From assembly GCA_964484265.1 (NCBI GenBank), contig CAZAFH010000020.1:1-64000 (forward strand): 64,000 bases of DNA. The letters are read 5' to 3'. Both the position numbers and the translations under genes were made by a program. This document shows, piece by piece, positions 8,457 through 17,182 of the stretch. This DNA comes from SIAQ01 sp964484265. Lineage in GTDB: Bacteria > Planctomycetota > Planctomycetia > Gemmatales > Gemmataceae. Position 1 is the stretch's first letter, and every line of letters starts with the position of its first letter. The notes under the pieces were generated by a model. It was not told the origin of the DNA, did no database searches, and saw only the letters and a list, made by a program, of their open reading frames with translations.

Positions 8457-9692
8457 TCATCGACTTGTGTCATCCTGGCTTGTCGAGCAGTTTCCGCCAG
8501 AAGTCTTGGTGTCACGTAAAGTGTCACGTTCCAGCAAACTTTCCCCTTTTGACGGTTCCGTTGCCCTCTGGTAAGCCTCCCAAACCACATCTGCCGTCGC
8601 CTGGACGTTCCTCCCGACGTAAAACCGCATGGTGGTTTCGATGCTCTCGTGCCGCATGAGCTGCATCAGGACAGGGGGCATGACACGGAGGGCCCAACGG
8701 TCACCAAAAGCTCGTCTGAAATCATGAGCCGAGGCGAACTTCTTCCGGGTGGTCTTTGGATCGATATTTACCACAACCCCCGACTTCTCACCAATCAGGG
8801 CCATGATCTTGATGATCCGGATGATGGTCAGCGAGTCTTTTCCTTCCTTCTCGGATGCAGGGCGGAAGACCCGCCCGGTCCGCTCCTCGGGCGGCGTCCT
8901 GAGCAGGAGCTCGGCGAACTCGGGAGCGATGGGCAGTAGGCGGTCCTGGTGGCCTTTTTCAAGTTCTGCGGGAATACGGAGCAAGGGCCGCCCCTGGGTC
9001 AGATCGATGCAAAGCTTGTCGTCACGGTCCCACCAGAGTTCCAGGGCCTCACCAAGCCGCAGACCGGACCACCACAACCCCTCGATAAGATGCTGCCAGG
9101 AGACCGCTCTTTTTGAGCCCACCACTTCCGGAACTGCATCCAAAATCCTCTTGAATTCTTCCTCGGTTGGTGCCCGCCCTTTTGGCTTCTTGAGCAGCTT
9201 TGCACGTTTGGGTTTCTTGATTTTGGGGACGGATGCCAGCAGCTTCACACTGACCGCCCAGCTCAAGGCAGCACGAAGGTGGGCAAGGTAGCTTGCGATT
9301 GTGGTTTCTGCTCTTCCTCCTTGACGAAGTTCAGAGACAAACGTACTGATCCGGTCGGCGGTCAGGTCTCCCAGCTTTTTTGGCCGGAGGATCCTTTCGA
9401 CCGCGTCCAGCACGGTATCCGTCTTTTTGACAGTTTTGTCAGCGAGCCCGGACAGAACATCGGCTTCGTATTTGTCGCGAAAGGTGGTCCAAAAAGAGTT
9501 GGCTGGACCGGCATACCGTGCGTTCAGAAGATCTGCTCGGAATTCACCCAGAAGCCTCTCGGCATCCTTCTTCTTGATGGTTCCCGTAGATTTTTGGAGG
9601 GTGCGGCCCGTCTCTGGATCCTCGTAGCGGATAATCCAGAAGGGACTTCTGCCCCGCTTTGTCAGCCAGATTTTCGGCCCACCATTCTGCAT
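8457..9692 (-). CDS. Tyrosine recombinase/integrase
   Basis: 411 residues. An N-terminal arm-binding domain (FWIIRYEDPETGR) and a core-binding SAM-like domain (about 65-160) precede the catalytic domain. The catalytic residues are readable: Arg212 (SGLRLGEAL), Lys247 (LEKGHQDR), His323-x-x-Arg326 (SAHDFRRAF), His348 (LMRHESIETT) and Tyr358 (MRFYV). It would integrate and excise the 43.9-kb element at the tRNA-Cys 3' end. The stop lies only 28 bp from the att core, and the end of the coding region carries one copy of a repeat also found at the opposite end of the element (8508-8530). Confidence 0.95.
   Translation of the reverse strand: MQNGGPKIWLTKRGRSPFWIIRYEDPETGRTLQKSTGTIKKKDAERLLGEFRADLLNARYAGPANSFWTTFRDKYEADVLSGLADKTVKKTDTVLDAVERILRPKKLGDLTADRISTFVSELRQGGRAETTIASYLAHLRAALSWAVSVKLLASVPKIKKPKRAKLLKKPKGRAPTEEEFKRILDAVPEVVGSKRAVSWQHLIEGLWWSGLRLGEALELWWDRDDKLCIDLTQGRPLLRIPAELEKGHQDRLLPIAPEFAELLLRTPPEERTGRVFRPASEKEGKDSLTIIRIIKIMALIGEKSGVVVNIDPKTTRKKFASAHDFRRAFGDRWALRVMPPVLMQLMRHESIETTMRFYVGRNVQATADVVWEAYQRATEPSKGESLLERDTLRDTKTSGGNCSTSQDDTSR
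8508..8530 (+). repeat. Left arm-type repeat: two GTGTCACGT units
   Basis: Two GTGTCACGT units separated by three bases. The 23-bp block differs by one base from 52118-52140 near the other end of the element. It lies inside the integrase C-terminal codons. Matched short repeats flanking both att cores are typical integrase arm-binding sites; this role is inferred. Confidence 0.65.
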
Positions 9693-9703
9693 CTAACCCT
9701 CGC

Positions 9704-9946
9704 CTAGCAATCCTTCTGGTCTTGGGACAGGATGACGTACTCAATCCAATCGCGGCCGTAGACGTACGCGTGCTTGTGCTTGTAGTACACACGCAACCCG
9801 CCCCGCCTTGCGGCCCGTAACGTGGAGTTGGTGATGCCCAGCCGATGCTTCAGTTCGTTGAGGGTGTAGAGTTCGTCAGGGCGAATAACGCCCCGACTTT
9901 CCAGACCGGAAGGTCCTGAGGAGGTACGAGTACTTTGAGCGTGCAT
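9704..9946 (-). CDS. Excisionase-like HTH protein
   Basis: 80 residues with CAGGAG 8 nt before the ATG. The sequence TLNELKHRLGITNSTLRAARRGGL followed by a short wing and DWIEYVIL follows the MerR-type winged-helix pattern of excisionases and DNA-binding directionality factors. It lies directly upstream of the integrase gene with an 11-bp gap, the common xis-int order. It probably controls the direction of recombination. Confidence 0.7.
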   Translation of the reverse strand: MHAQSTRTSSGPSGLESRGVIRPDELYTLNELKHRLGITNSTLRAARRGGLRVYYKHKHAYVYGRDWIEYVILSQDQKDC

Positions 9947-10150
9947 TATTCGACTCCTGACCGGTGAAGTTCAAGCAACGTTCACGACAATCACATGGCC
10001 AGTCGTCAGAATTGACCTAACTCAGTATTGCTGTTTTTTACCTAAAGCAATGGTAGATCGATGGATATGATTCGAGTGGAAAAAGAGATGCGTATTCAGA
10101 TGGGATGTGGTTAGTGAATATTCAGTCTCTTTGTGTACATTAGTACACTT
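9947..10150. promoter_or_regulatory. xis-int promoter region with palindromes and a mirrored end module
   Basis: AT-rich 204 bp. It holds GTATTCAG at 10092-10099, the perfect palindrome TGAATATTCA at 10115-10124, and an inverted repeat GTGTAC-ATTA-GTACAC at 10133-10148. The first two recur with the same 23-bp offset at 52013 and 52036 at the right end of the element. The region probably holds the integrase operon promoter and binding sites for Xis or a repressor. Confidence 0.55.
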
Positions 10151-10912
10151 TCAGGTGTTCTCGTCGTCCTCATCCGCCTCGTCGTCATTTTGATCTGCGA
10201 TTGGAACCCATTGGTTGGTTCGGGCGTCATACGCTCCTCCAACCCCAAGCTTGGGGTTCCCACTCCACCGTTCGTATGTGCTCATTCCCCCTTTGAAGAG
10301 AGCTGCCATACGGCGTGATGCAGTTGGTTGAGACCAACGTAGGTCTGGAAGAAGATCCAAGATTTGTTCAATGGTCAACGGCTCCCGCACGGGATCTTTT
10401 CCGTGTGGGAAGTGGTATTCAAAAATCGCAAGCCGCAACCTTCTTATCTCTTGTTGGATTCGCTCACTTCTACTCTTCGTACCTTTAGCTCCTTTCGGGG
10501 CATCCGCCTTCAGAATCTTCTCGTCAACGTATTCGTTGGTGGATTCAAGCAAGGAGAGTTCGCGAAGTGCACCGGATTTGATTCGTTGGTACTCGGGAGA
10601 TTTGAATGCTGTTTCTGAACCGTAAATCTGATGGGGCGGGTTCAAAAAGAACATCAGAGCCTGGTGCCAGTTTTCCGCAGAATAGGGGTTCAATAGCGGG
10701 ATGCCAGGCGGAACAAGCACCATTCGAGTCCAAACAAATGGCTGCAGCGAAGGATGGATAGCGTCGTAAGCGTTGGCAAAATCTTGGTCCCATGGATCGC
10801 CGATGACGTCCGGAGTTGGATGTCCACGATACCAGTTCTTTCGGACATCCTCTTCGGCCCGTCGCACATGGTCCCAGAAGGCTATGAAAGCCGTTGTTTC
10901 TTCCGGAGTCAT
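10151..10912 (-). CDS. Uncharacterised 253-aa protein with acidic C-terminus
   Basis: No known family is recognised. The middle has a charged helical stretch rich in Lys/Arg/Glu (about residues 125-165), then TIEQILDLLPDLRWSQPTASRRM, which resembles a winged-helix segment, and the end is strongly acidic (DDEADEDDENT). A DNA- or nucleoid-associated role is possible but not shown. It belongs to the leftmost minus-strand block. Confidence 0.55.
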   Translation of the reverse strand: MTPEETTAFIAFWDHVRRAEEDVRKNWYRGHPTPDVIGDPWDQDFANAYDAIHPSLQPFVWTRMVLVPPGIPLLNPYSAENWHQALMFFLNPPHQIYGSETAFKSPEYQRIKSGALRELSLLESTNEYVDEKILKADAPKGAKGTKSRSERIQQEIRRLRLAIFEYHFPHGKDPVREPLTIEQILDLLPDLRWSQPTASRRMAALFKGGMSTYERWSGNPKLGVGGAYDARTNQWVPIADQNDDEADEDDENT

Positions 10913-10967
10913 GCTGCCATTTTACGGCAAGTGTTGATTCTGTTCCACTGGTTCCCGGGCTGATTTT

Positions 10968-12065
10968 TCAACGAAGCAACCACTGCCGAATCTTGACATG
11001 TCGAATTCGTCCTGACTTGGCGGAGAGATCCTGACCCGTGATCAAGGCTTTACGTCCGAGGTAGGATGGGGCCAAAACCGCCTGCCCGGAGGAATTGATG
11101 TGAGTCATCTCCTTCCTCTCTACGTCGCTCCAACCTGTGATCCAAGCGATTGGGATCGGAGGACCATTCGGGTCTTGAACACTGAATTCGACGGCACCCA
11201 CCAAACCAGCATGCCCATTGGTCCCTGGTTTGAAACCGGTGACAAACGCCTCGATCTCGATCCCTCGTTTCCTCTTGATCCAGTGCCCCACACGACGGCC
11301 TGGTTCGTAGGGAGCATCAGCTTTTTTCCAGACCGTACCTTCGCCGCCGGTGCTGATGATTCGGTCGTGAATGGCGGTCTTGTTCACGACGAAGCTGGGA
11401 ACCGTTTCAATGAACGGATTGTTGGTTTGCCGAACTGCCTGCTCCAGGCATTCCTGTCGTTCCATCAGCGACAAGTGTGTCACTTCCTGACCACCGTAGC
11501 GGAGAATGTCGAACACATGGAACCGGACATGGGCGTCCTGTGCTTCCTGAACGCGGCGGCTATTCTCCGGTGAAGTAGCCAGGATCGCCATCGTTGCTTG
11601 CAGCGACGTTCCGGTGATTGTGCTACCCGTGTCGAGATTACTGACGGGACAAACCAACTCGCCATCGAGGATGGTGCCGGTCAAGTTCGATAATCCTGTG
11701 CATAGATGAGGGAGGTTGTCCTGGAGTTTTGAAAGCCGATAGGTGACCTCGGACACGCTGCGGCTGGTGATCCGGACCCGATTCTCTTCAACGTGGAGCA
11801 AAGCCCGAACACCATCCATCTTGGGCTGGACGATCCAGGCATGATGATCGTTCTCAATGACTTCCGCTTCGGCTTCGTCGAGGTCCTCCCAGGAACCGAG
11901 CAGCATCGGCATGACCTGAGCAGGGAGCGGTTCGTGGGGATGATCCTTCCGCCAATGGAAATTGCGAAGGGCGGCGATGTACGGCTCCTTACTCGCACGT
12001 CCTTTTGCTTCCACCTGGATTCCCAGGGCGGCACACTCGGCTTGAAGGTTGGCCAGATTTTTCAC
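10968..12065 (-). CDS. ATP-dependent DNA ligase
   Basis: 365 residues from a GTG start with GAGG about 9 nt upstream. Residues 3-36 resemble a SAP-like helical DNA-binding module. The nucleotidyltransferase core has motif I PKMDGVR with the adenylated Lys82, then ILDGELV, FDILRYGG, EGTVWKKADAPYEPG and WIKRKRG, followed by an OB-fold domain (VGAVEFSV). It seals nicks using ATP. Bacterial chromosomes normally use NAD-dependent LigA, so this is an element-borne repair or replication ligase. Confidence 0.92.
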   Translation of the reverse strand: MKNLANLQAECAALGIQVEAKGRASKEPYIAALRNFHWRKDHPHEPLPAQVMPMLLGSWEDLDEAEAEVIENDHHAWIVQPKMDGVRALLHVEENRVRITSRSVSEVTYRLSKLQDNLPHLCTGLSNLTGTILDGELVCPVSNLDTGSTITGTSLQATMAILATSPENSRRVQEAQDAHVRFHVFDILRYGGQEVTHLSLMERQECLEQAVRQTNNPFIETVPSFVVNKTAIHDRIISTGGEGTVWKKADAPYEPGRRVGHWIKRKRGIEIEAFVTGFKPGTNGHAGLVGAVEFSVQDPNGPPIPIAWITGWSDVERKEMTHINSSGQAVLAPSYLGRKALITGQDLSAKSGRIRHVKIRQWLLR

Positions 12066-12139
12066 AGTCGGGGTTCCTCAAGTCCATCGTTTGTGGTGAT
12101 GGTCTTGTTACCCAGCCGACCGTCCTGGGCCGATTCGTT

Positions 12140-12547
12140 TCAGCTTGTAGGTGGTCCGGACAGACCTTCCAGACAGGAGATAAGTTGACGAAGGGATTCA
12201 AGAAATCGTTCCCCCTCAGCCAACATTTTCTTGGCATTGGCGATCAGAACGATGGGATCCGGGGAGTTGCCAGATTCATCCCCTACACTGGTCTGGATGG
12301 CCGGGAACTTGAAACCGGGCCTGACCTTGTACGCCTGGCACTCGTTGTCGAAAAACCAGGGCACACCAGCCATCGAAAGGGCTTGAAGGTCCCGGTGAAC
12401 GGTTCGTGGTGAGCATTCGAGTTCACGAGCAATGGCGTCTGCGTCCCATCGTCCTGGACCAAGGATCAGACGAAGGACGCGGAGCAAACGACTCAATCGT
12501 TCACACTGTCGAGCACGTCTTTCAGCGTCTGTCCTTTTCTTGGCCAT
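12140..12547 (-). CDS. HTH regulator paralogous to the WYL protein but lacking the WYL domain
   Basis: 135 residues from the ATG at 12547. Residues 1-85 form an HTH_11/DeoR-type domain (GRWDADAIARELECSPRTVHRDLQ cut short: key pattern ARELECSPRTVHRDLQAL) that aligns well with the N-terminus of the WYL regulator at 19444-20496. The ligand-binding WYL part is replaced by a 50-residue helical tail (LIANAKKMLAEGERFLESL). It may compete for the same operators or respond to a different partner. Confidence 0.75.
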   Translation of the reverse strand: MAKKRTDAERRARQCERLSRLLRVLRLILGPGRWDADAIARELECSPRTVHRDLQALSMAGVPWFFDNECQAYKVRPGFKFPAIQTSVGDESGNSPDPIVLIANAKKMLAEGERFLESLRQLISCLEGLSGPPTS

Positions 12548-12756
12548 CGGCCTGCCACAACCCAAACTCCGGAAATCCAAAGTGGGAGGGTAGCAGACGA
12601 CTCCGACACTAGCGGGTCACTCGGTTTTCTTGAATGTAAACACCGGAAGTTTCTCGCCATATGGATTCACATGGATGTCATGAAATGACCCACTGTTGGC
12701 GACATGCTGCTTTACGATCTTTGCTGGTTTCTTTCCTGAACAAAGGAGGCCCAGCA

Positions 12757-13563
12757 ATGCCCAGTATTCTCAACGGCTTGGATGAAATCTGTGATTCATG
12801 GCTTGGAATTGACGCAAGCTGGAAAGGTGATAGGGAACCCCGATACAAGGATAAAGCCAACCTGCAACGGCTCTGCCAATACGGGTGGGGTGGCCAGTCG
12901 GGTCCACAATTGATGAATGAGCTTTACGGCAAGATTTCAAAGAACTGGTCCAGTGGCCCTTGTACTGGACGAGAAAACTGGCGTTTCAAGAAGCAACTCA
13001 AGCTGACAGACGGTAACCCGAGCCAGGAGGTTTCCCTGGAGAGAACCATCGCCCGCATCACTGACGACAACTGGGTGAACCAGGTACCGATTGCGTCGGG
13101 AATAGACGGGACTCGTGGTGCCCATAATATTGATCTGGTCCATCGTTCTGGGGCAGGCTTCACTTTCATCGAACTCAAGGTTGCCTCCAACCATCCGCTG
13201 TTTGCTGCGTTTGAAATCGTAAAGTACGGAATGGTCTACGTCTTTTCGCGAATTCATGCTGACAAACTTGGGTATCAGGTAAAAAAGTTGGAAATGCTCC
13301 GAGCGACCGGAGTCCAATTGCAGGTACTTGCTCCAGATCCCTATTACACGACATCAAGCATTGACTGGTTCCGAAGCCTCGAAGAGTGTTTGAATACCGG
13401 ACTGGAAAAGTTCGCTCGGCAAGAAATAGAGATTCCAATGGGATTCAGCTTCTCCGTTTTTCCGAACGACTTCACGTGGGATTCTACGAGGCAAAAAGAA
13501 ATCGAAGCCCGGCGAAATCTCCTCTGGGCCCTTCATAATAGAAGGTCCTTGAATGAGCGATAA
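12757..13563 (+). CDS. PD-(D/E)XK-like protein
   Basis: 268 residues. The start at 12757 is chosen because of the perfect AAAGGAGG at 12745-12752. A restriction-nuclease core is suggested by Glu95, then HNIDLVHR with Asp126 and FTFIELKVAS with Glu139-x-Lys141. No DNA-recognition domain is obvious. The gene stands alone on the plus strand between two minus-strand blocks. It may be a nuclease or a degenerate nuclease used for binding. Three more proteins of this general type occur in the element (17183, 21770, 22654). Confidence 0.65.
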   Translation: MPSILNGLDEICDSWLGIDASWKGDREPRYKDKANLQRLCQYGWGGQSGPQLMNELYGKISKNWSSGPCTGRENWRFKKQLKLTDGNPSQEVSLERTIARITDDNWVNQVPIASGIDGTRGAHNIDLVHRSGAGFTFIELKVASNHPLFAAFEIVKYGMVYVFSRIHADKLGYQVKKLEMLRATGVQLQVLAPDPYYTTSSIDWFRSLEECLNTGLEKFARQEIEIPMGFSFSVFPNDFTWDSTRQKEIEARRNLLWALHNRRSLNER

Positions 13564-13600
13564 TCCCTTATGAACGAGCCTGTCCGCGTCAGATTAACGA

Positions 13601-14893
13601 TCATATCTCGATGGGCAGCCCATCCTCAAGAATCTGGACGTTTGAGAAGTGCTCCCGATACATCTGCGGCTCAAACGTGTGGATGGGGATCACCTTCCGG
13701 GCATTCACCGAGTTGACAAAAGTGACGATGTCGGCGACGTAGGCATGGCCGGATACGTGGGCCCGGATGAAGTCTCCACCGACCTGGGTAATGTGGTTCT
13801 GTAGCTCGACCCAATCCGGACGAGACAGGTAACCTGCCCAATATCCGTACAGACAGCGACACCTTGTCGGTAGTGTTCCGTTGAAGTCGAACTCCCTCAT
13901 CGATGGCCGGAAGACCATCAGGTGTTTGGTCGGTTCGGCGAGGATCTCCTCCAGGCCGATTTGGGAATCGATAAACTTCTCCCGGATGTTGTCGAGTTGT
14001 CGTCGCTGGAAAAGCTCGTTGAAGAAGACCCGAATGCCCATGTCCCGACTCGGTTGGGGAACCCTGGTGCGTCTGCCGATCAGGTACAGCACAAATGCCG
14101 TGTAGGCGTCAACGACGAAGGTCCGGTTGGTTGCCTGAGCGGCTTTGTACAGGGTGACGATACGATCCACATCCAGCGCCGAGAAGGTGGCAAGCACCAG
14201 GGCCGGTGCGGACTGGACCAACTCCCCGATTTTCCCTTGAAGTTGGTACTCGGTCAGCCCCTGTTCTTTCTCGCTGCCGAAGTGGGTTCCCTCGACGATC
14301 AGCACGTCCACCGTTTTGGTCTTCAGATGATCGAGAAGGTCCCGGATCATCCCCGGTTTGCGGCCATGATTGCGGAAATCACCGGAGAACAGGATTGTCT
14401 TCCCTTCGGCCTCGATAAGAAAGGCCACGCTGCCGTAAATGGAATGATCGACCGCCAGCGGCGTCACAAGGCAATCACCGATCTGGACGGGTTGCTGACT
14501 GACCACTTCCCGAAATCGAGTTCGGTCCAGTTCTTTCTGACCAGCAAAAACGGCTGCGGCCAACATCATCTTCGATGTACCACTGGTCGTGTAGATCGGC
14601 ACGGTGGGAGTGGACAGGTGCAGCAATCCAGCATGATCAAGATGGGCGTGACTGAGAAGGATGGCATCGGGGCCCGGATGATCGGTGTCGAACAAACCTG
14701 GAATTGCCGGGATGACCTTCTCGGCCTTCAAGGCGTCTGTTGACTTGGCAAGGGCAGCACGGGAATCGAAGGGTTCACGATGGGCGTCCACCAGAGGAAG
14801 ACCGAGATCGAGGACGAGCCGGGTCGTTGCCGTCGCCAACTCGACACACGAGCCGCCGATCTCTTTGGTGCCACGATGGATGGTCAGTTTCAT
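13601..14893 (-). CDS. Beta-CASP metallo-beta-lactamase hydrolase (RNase J/CPSF-like)
   Basis: 430 residues from the ATG at 14893, which overlaps the stop of the EIIA-like gene (ATGA). Metal ligands are visible: SHAHLDHAG (His82, His84, Asp86, His87), VDHSIYGS and FSGDFRNHG, then a beta-CASP insertion and the late ligands HVSGHA and IPIHTFEP. This is the layout of RNase J and of archaeal CPSF-type nucleases, and it is shorter than RNase J (about 550 residues). It probably cleaves RNA or DNA. Translational coupling to a PTS EIIA-like protein is unusual. Confidence 0.85.
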   Translation of the reverse strand: MKLTIHRGTKEIGGSCVELATATTRLVLDLGLPLVDAHREPFDSRAALAKSTDALKAEKVIPAIPGLFDTDHPGPDAILLSHAHLDHAGLLHLSTPTVPIYTTSGTSKMMLAAAVFAGQKELDRTRFREVVSQQPVQIGDCLVTPLAVDHSIYGSVAFLIEAEGKTILFSGDFRNHGRKPGMIRDLLDHLKTKTVDVLIVEGTHFGSEKEQGLTEYQLQGKIGELVQSAPALVLATFSALDVDRIVTLYKAAQATNRTFVVDAYTAFVLYLIGRRTRVPQPSRDMGIRVFFNELFQRRQLDNIREKFIDSQIGLEEILAEPTKHLMVFRPSMREFDFNGTLPTRCRCLYGYWAGYLSRPDWVELQNHITQVGGDFIRAHVSGHAYVADIVTFVNSVNARKVIPIHTFEPQMYREHFSNVQILEDGLPIEI

Positions 14894-15756
14894 GGGCGTC
14901 CCTCGTAAGAGTTCACTCTCTCCATAAGATTCTTCAGACTGAGGGCCACCTGGCGGTTCAAGAATCGAGCGGCAGAAACGCGATCCATATTCGCAATCTG
15001 CTCCCACCCAAGCATCGACCGATCCGACACTTTTCTACGACTAATTGTTCGATGAAGTTCTGACGCCAGACTCCAGACGTCGAGTTCCAGGCCGATCCTT
15101 CTTTGGTCAAACACGTGGCCGACCAACGCATACACCGGCTTTTCATCCAAGCATTGATACTCCATGCCTTCCGGAACGAGAAATAGCCACCAATCAACCA
15201 GAGAGTTGATCGTGCGTACGTTCTCCCGTCCTTGAAACTGGTGAACAAGCCCAAAGCCCTGGTCAAGCCCGCAACTACCGAGATCTTCACGACGAGCCAG
15301 TCTCAACGCCCAGTCTTCAGCTAGGTCCGCCCTGTGGTAAAAGCTCGTCAGACGGTCAATCATTGCGACGAGCAAGTCAAATTTCACGGGCGGCATCAGA
15401 TAGTCCTGGCTCCCCAGATGCCGTGCCTGAACTCGTTTCCAGATGGACTGCTTTGCTTCCTGGAGGTTGTGTCCCACACGTGTTATGCCGGTCGAAGAAA
15501 GGATCACAACGCGTTCTGGGCAAAATGGATGAAGCCTTTCACGTACCACTGACCATTCCTGCGGTAGGCCCAGCCATTCAAGGCCAGGACTCAGCCCCAG
15601 GATTTCCTCGTATTCGACTTGCTCCCTCGTCGGTGGAGGAACACTTCCCCGGTTGTCCAGGGTCAAAGAAGGATCGAGACTGGACCCGCACCTCGTGGCC
15701 AGCCCAAGAGTGGATTTCAAGAATCCGCGTCGGTCATGCATGAAAGGTTTTCCCAT
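14890..15756 (-). CDS. PTS EIIA (PtsN)-like domain protein
   Basis: 288 residues. Residues 125-265 follow the EIIA type-2 pattern: an amphipathic start (LLVAMIDRLTSF), ALRLARREDLGSCGLDQGFGLVHQ with His172 at the place of the phosphorylated histidine of the PHA motif, and GMEYQCLDEKPVYALVG. The N-terminus has DRRGFLK, which resembles a Tat motif, but no hydrophobic core follows. No other PTS gene is near. It may act as a phospho-responsive regulator of the coupled metallohydrolase; that is inference. Confidence 0.6.
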   Translation of the reverse strand: MGKPFMHDRRGFLKSTLGLATRCGSSLDPSLTLDNRGSVPPPTREQVEYEEILGLSPGLEWLGLPQEWSVVRERLHPFCPERVVILSSTGITRVGHNLQEAKQSIWKRVQARHLGSQDYLMPPVKFDLLVAMIDRLTSFYHRADLAEDWALRLARREDLGSCGLDQGFGLVHQFQGRENVRTINSLVDWWLFLVPEGMEYQCLDEKPVYALVGHVFDQRRIGLELDVWSLASELHRTISRRKVSDRSMLGWEQIANMDRVSAARFLNRQVALSLKNLMERVNSYEGRP

Positions 15757-15796
15757 TGCTCAGTTGACTTCATCATGAACAGTCTTGTTCCAGGGC

Positions 15797-16255
15797 TTAC
15801 GTCAGTTCCAATTCTTTCATTCGCTGGTAAAATTTCTCCCTGTATTCGACCAACAGGCGACGGGGCAGCTTCAGCGATACCAGCTTTGCCCGCAACACGT
15901 CCCGGTACCAGCCAACATTCAAACCCAAGCCGGTTCCAGCCCGGTGAGGTGGTTTGGAACAGTTCTGGTTCTTGCTCCAATCGACGGCCCAGTATTCAAC
16001 AACATCCTGAGGCTGGTCCAACCCGTTGCGGTCGAACTGACCGGGCTGGTCCTCGGAACTGGTTGCCTCTCCACTGGAGTAATCGAGCATGTGTTCAAAA
16101 GGGTCGTACCACAAGCCCAGCAGGTGTCCCACAAAAGCCTTGGCTTCCCATCCAAGATCACCCATCAGAGTTTGAAACTCGGACGTAAAACAAATCTCAT
16201 CACGATCATTTAGCTCGGCGATGGGTACCCATTCTTCGTGACGGCTGACTGGCAT
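15797..16255 (-). CDS. Uncharacterised 152-aa protein
   Basis: The start is the ATG at 16255, preceded by GGAGG at ideal spacing; a longer frame to 16327 would overlap the lipoprotein gene. Trp- and acid-rich, with GWEAKAFVGHLLGLWYDPF and a basic C-terminal helix (LLVEYREKFYQRMKEL). No known domain. It lies between the EIIA-like gene and the lipoprotein gene in the same direction. Confidence 0.6.
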   Translation of the reverse strand: MPVSRHEEWVPIAELNDRDEICFTSEFQTLMGDLGWEAKAFVGHLLGLWYDPFEHMLDYSSGEATSSEDQPGQFDRNGLDQPQDVVEYWAVDWSKNQNCSKPPHRAGTGLGLNVGWYRDVLRAKLVSLKLPRRLLVEYREKFYQRMKELELT

Positions 16256-16299
16256 CTGAACCTCCACATTGGCCCGACCACCATCCGGGACTGGTTCGG

Positions 16300-16737
16300 T
16301 CAGTTGGCACCCCCGGTGATCATCCACCCCTCGGCATCCTTTACGACAAGGTAGCTTCCACTTCGGTTCACGTCCCCGGCTTCCTCCTTGAAGGTGAGTG
16401 TCACGAGGATCTCGAAAGCTCCCCCTTTCTGTCGGACACTGCCGATCTCATAACGGCCCAGCGTCTTCTTGGTGATCCGGCTCGTGTCGAAGAACTGGAT
16501 ACCGGGGTGGTCCTTTTCAAACGTCTCCAGGGTGTCGCCAAAGGCCCAGCTATCCAGAACAGTCTTGAGGATGGCTCGGGCTTCCTTCTCGGTGCCCGAT
16601 GGGGCCTTCTTGGACCCCTTCTCCATCTGGTTCTTCACCGGTGTGGTTTTCTCGGTCGGCGGATTCGAGGCCGGGCTGTTGCTGCATCCGACGAAAGTAC
16701 ACATCAACATGACGACAAACGAAAGACGGACGAACAT
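16300..16737 (-). CDS. Small lipoprotein
   Basis: 145 residues with a type II signal peptide: hydrophobic FVVMLMCTF then lipobox FVGC (Cys18), followed by a Ser/Pro/Thr/Lys-rich linker of about 35 residues and an alpha/beta domain (GRYEIGSVRQKGGAFEILV). GGAG stands before the ATG. It should be anchored to a membrane, facing the periplasm. The function is unknown. It is co-directional with the small membrane-protein gene upstream. Confidence 0.75.
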   Translation of the reverse strand: MFVRLSFVVMLMCTFVGCSNSPASNPPTEKTTPVKNQMEKGSKKAPSGTEKEARAILKTVLDSWAFGDTLETFEKDHPGIQFFDTSRITKKTLGRYEIGSVRQKGGAFEILVTLTFKEEAGDVNRSGSYLVVKDAEGWMITGGAN

Positions 16738-16782
16738 GGGTTTCTCCGGTGCAAAAGGAACGTGTCAAGAAGTGGTCCGGCT

Positions 16783-16960
16783 TCACCACTGGATGCCCAG
16801 GGCACTGAGCAGGAAGCCAAGAACGATGCTGAACAGGACGATGCCGCCGAAGATCAGGTAGGCGGTTCTCTTGGCCTCGATGAGTTTGTCGTACTCCCCC
16901 CCGGATGAGGAAGGAGCGTTCGACCTCTCGGCCAAAGTCGAAATTATCGTTGTCGTTCAT
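16783..16960 (-). pseudogene. Small one-TM membrane protein gene with apparent -1 frameshift in a G7 run
   Basis: The ATG at 16960 has GGGAG upstream and reads MNDNDNFDFGREVERSFLIRG. At the G7 run the frame that continues as EYDKLIEAKRTAYL plus a clear membrane helix (IFGGIVLFSIVLGFLL) and ends SALGIQW is offset by one base. Six Gs would fuse both parts into a 58-residue protein. The length of 178 bp is not a multiple of three. This may be a real mutation, slippage on the homopolymer, or a sequencing error. Confidence 0.6.
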
Positions 16961-17182
16961 GGATGCTCCCTTTCAGTGGCCGCAGGATCGGTCGGCCAAG
17001 GTACAGTACCCTGGCCAGCAGCCGGACCGTTGTTGGAATCCGCCCTATTCTGGCAAGAGTGCCTGACAGGAGCAGGTCAGCGTTGAGAAGCTCCCCGTGA
17101 AATGCGGTGGGAAGCGAATGTCTCGGCCCCACTTCTGGCAGCACCCGTCGGTAAAATGATCCTTTTGCCAAAGGAGAGAGCC

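Noticed and set aside
14890..15756. Tat-exported protein
   Set aside because: DRRGFLK resembles a Tat motif, but the following residues are not a hydrophobic signal core and the partner enzyme is cytoplasmic in type.
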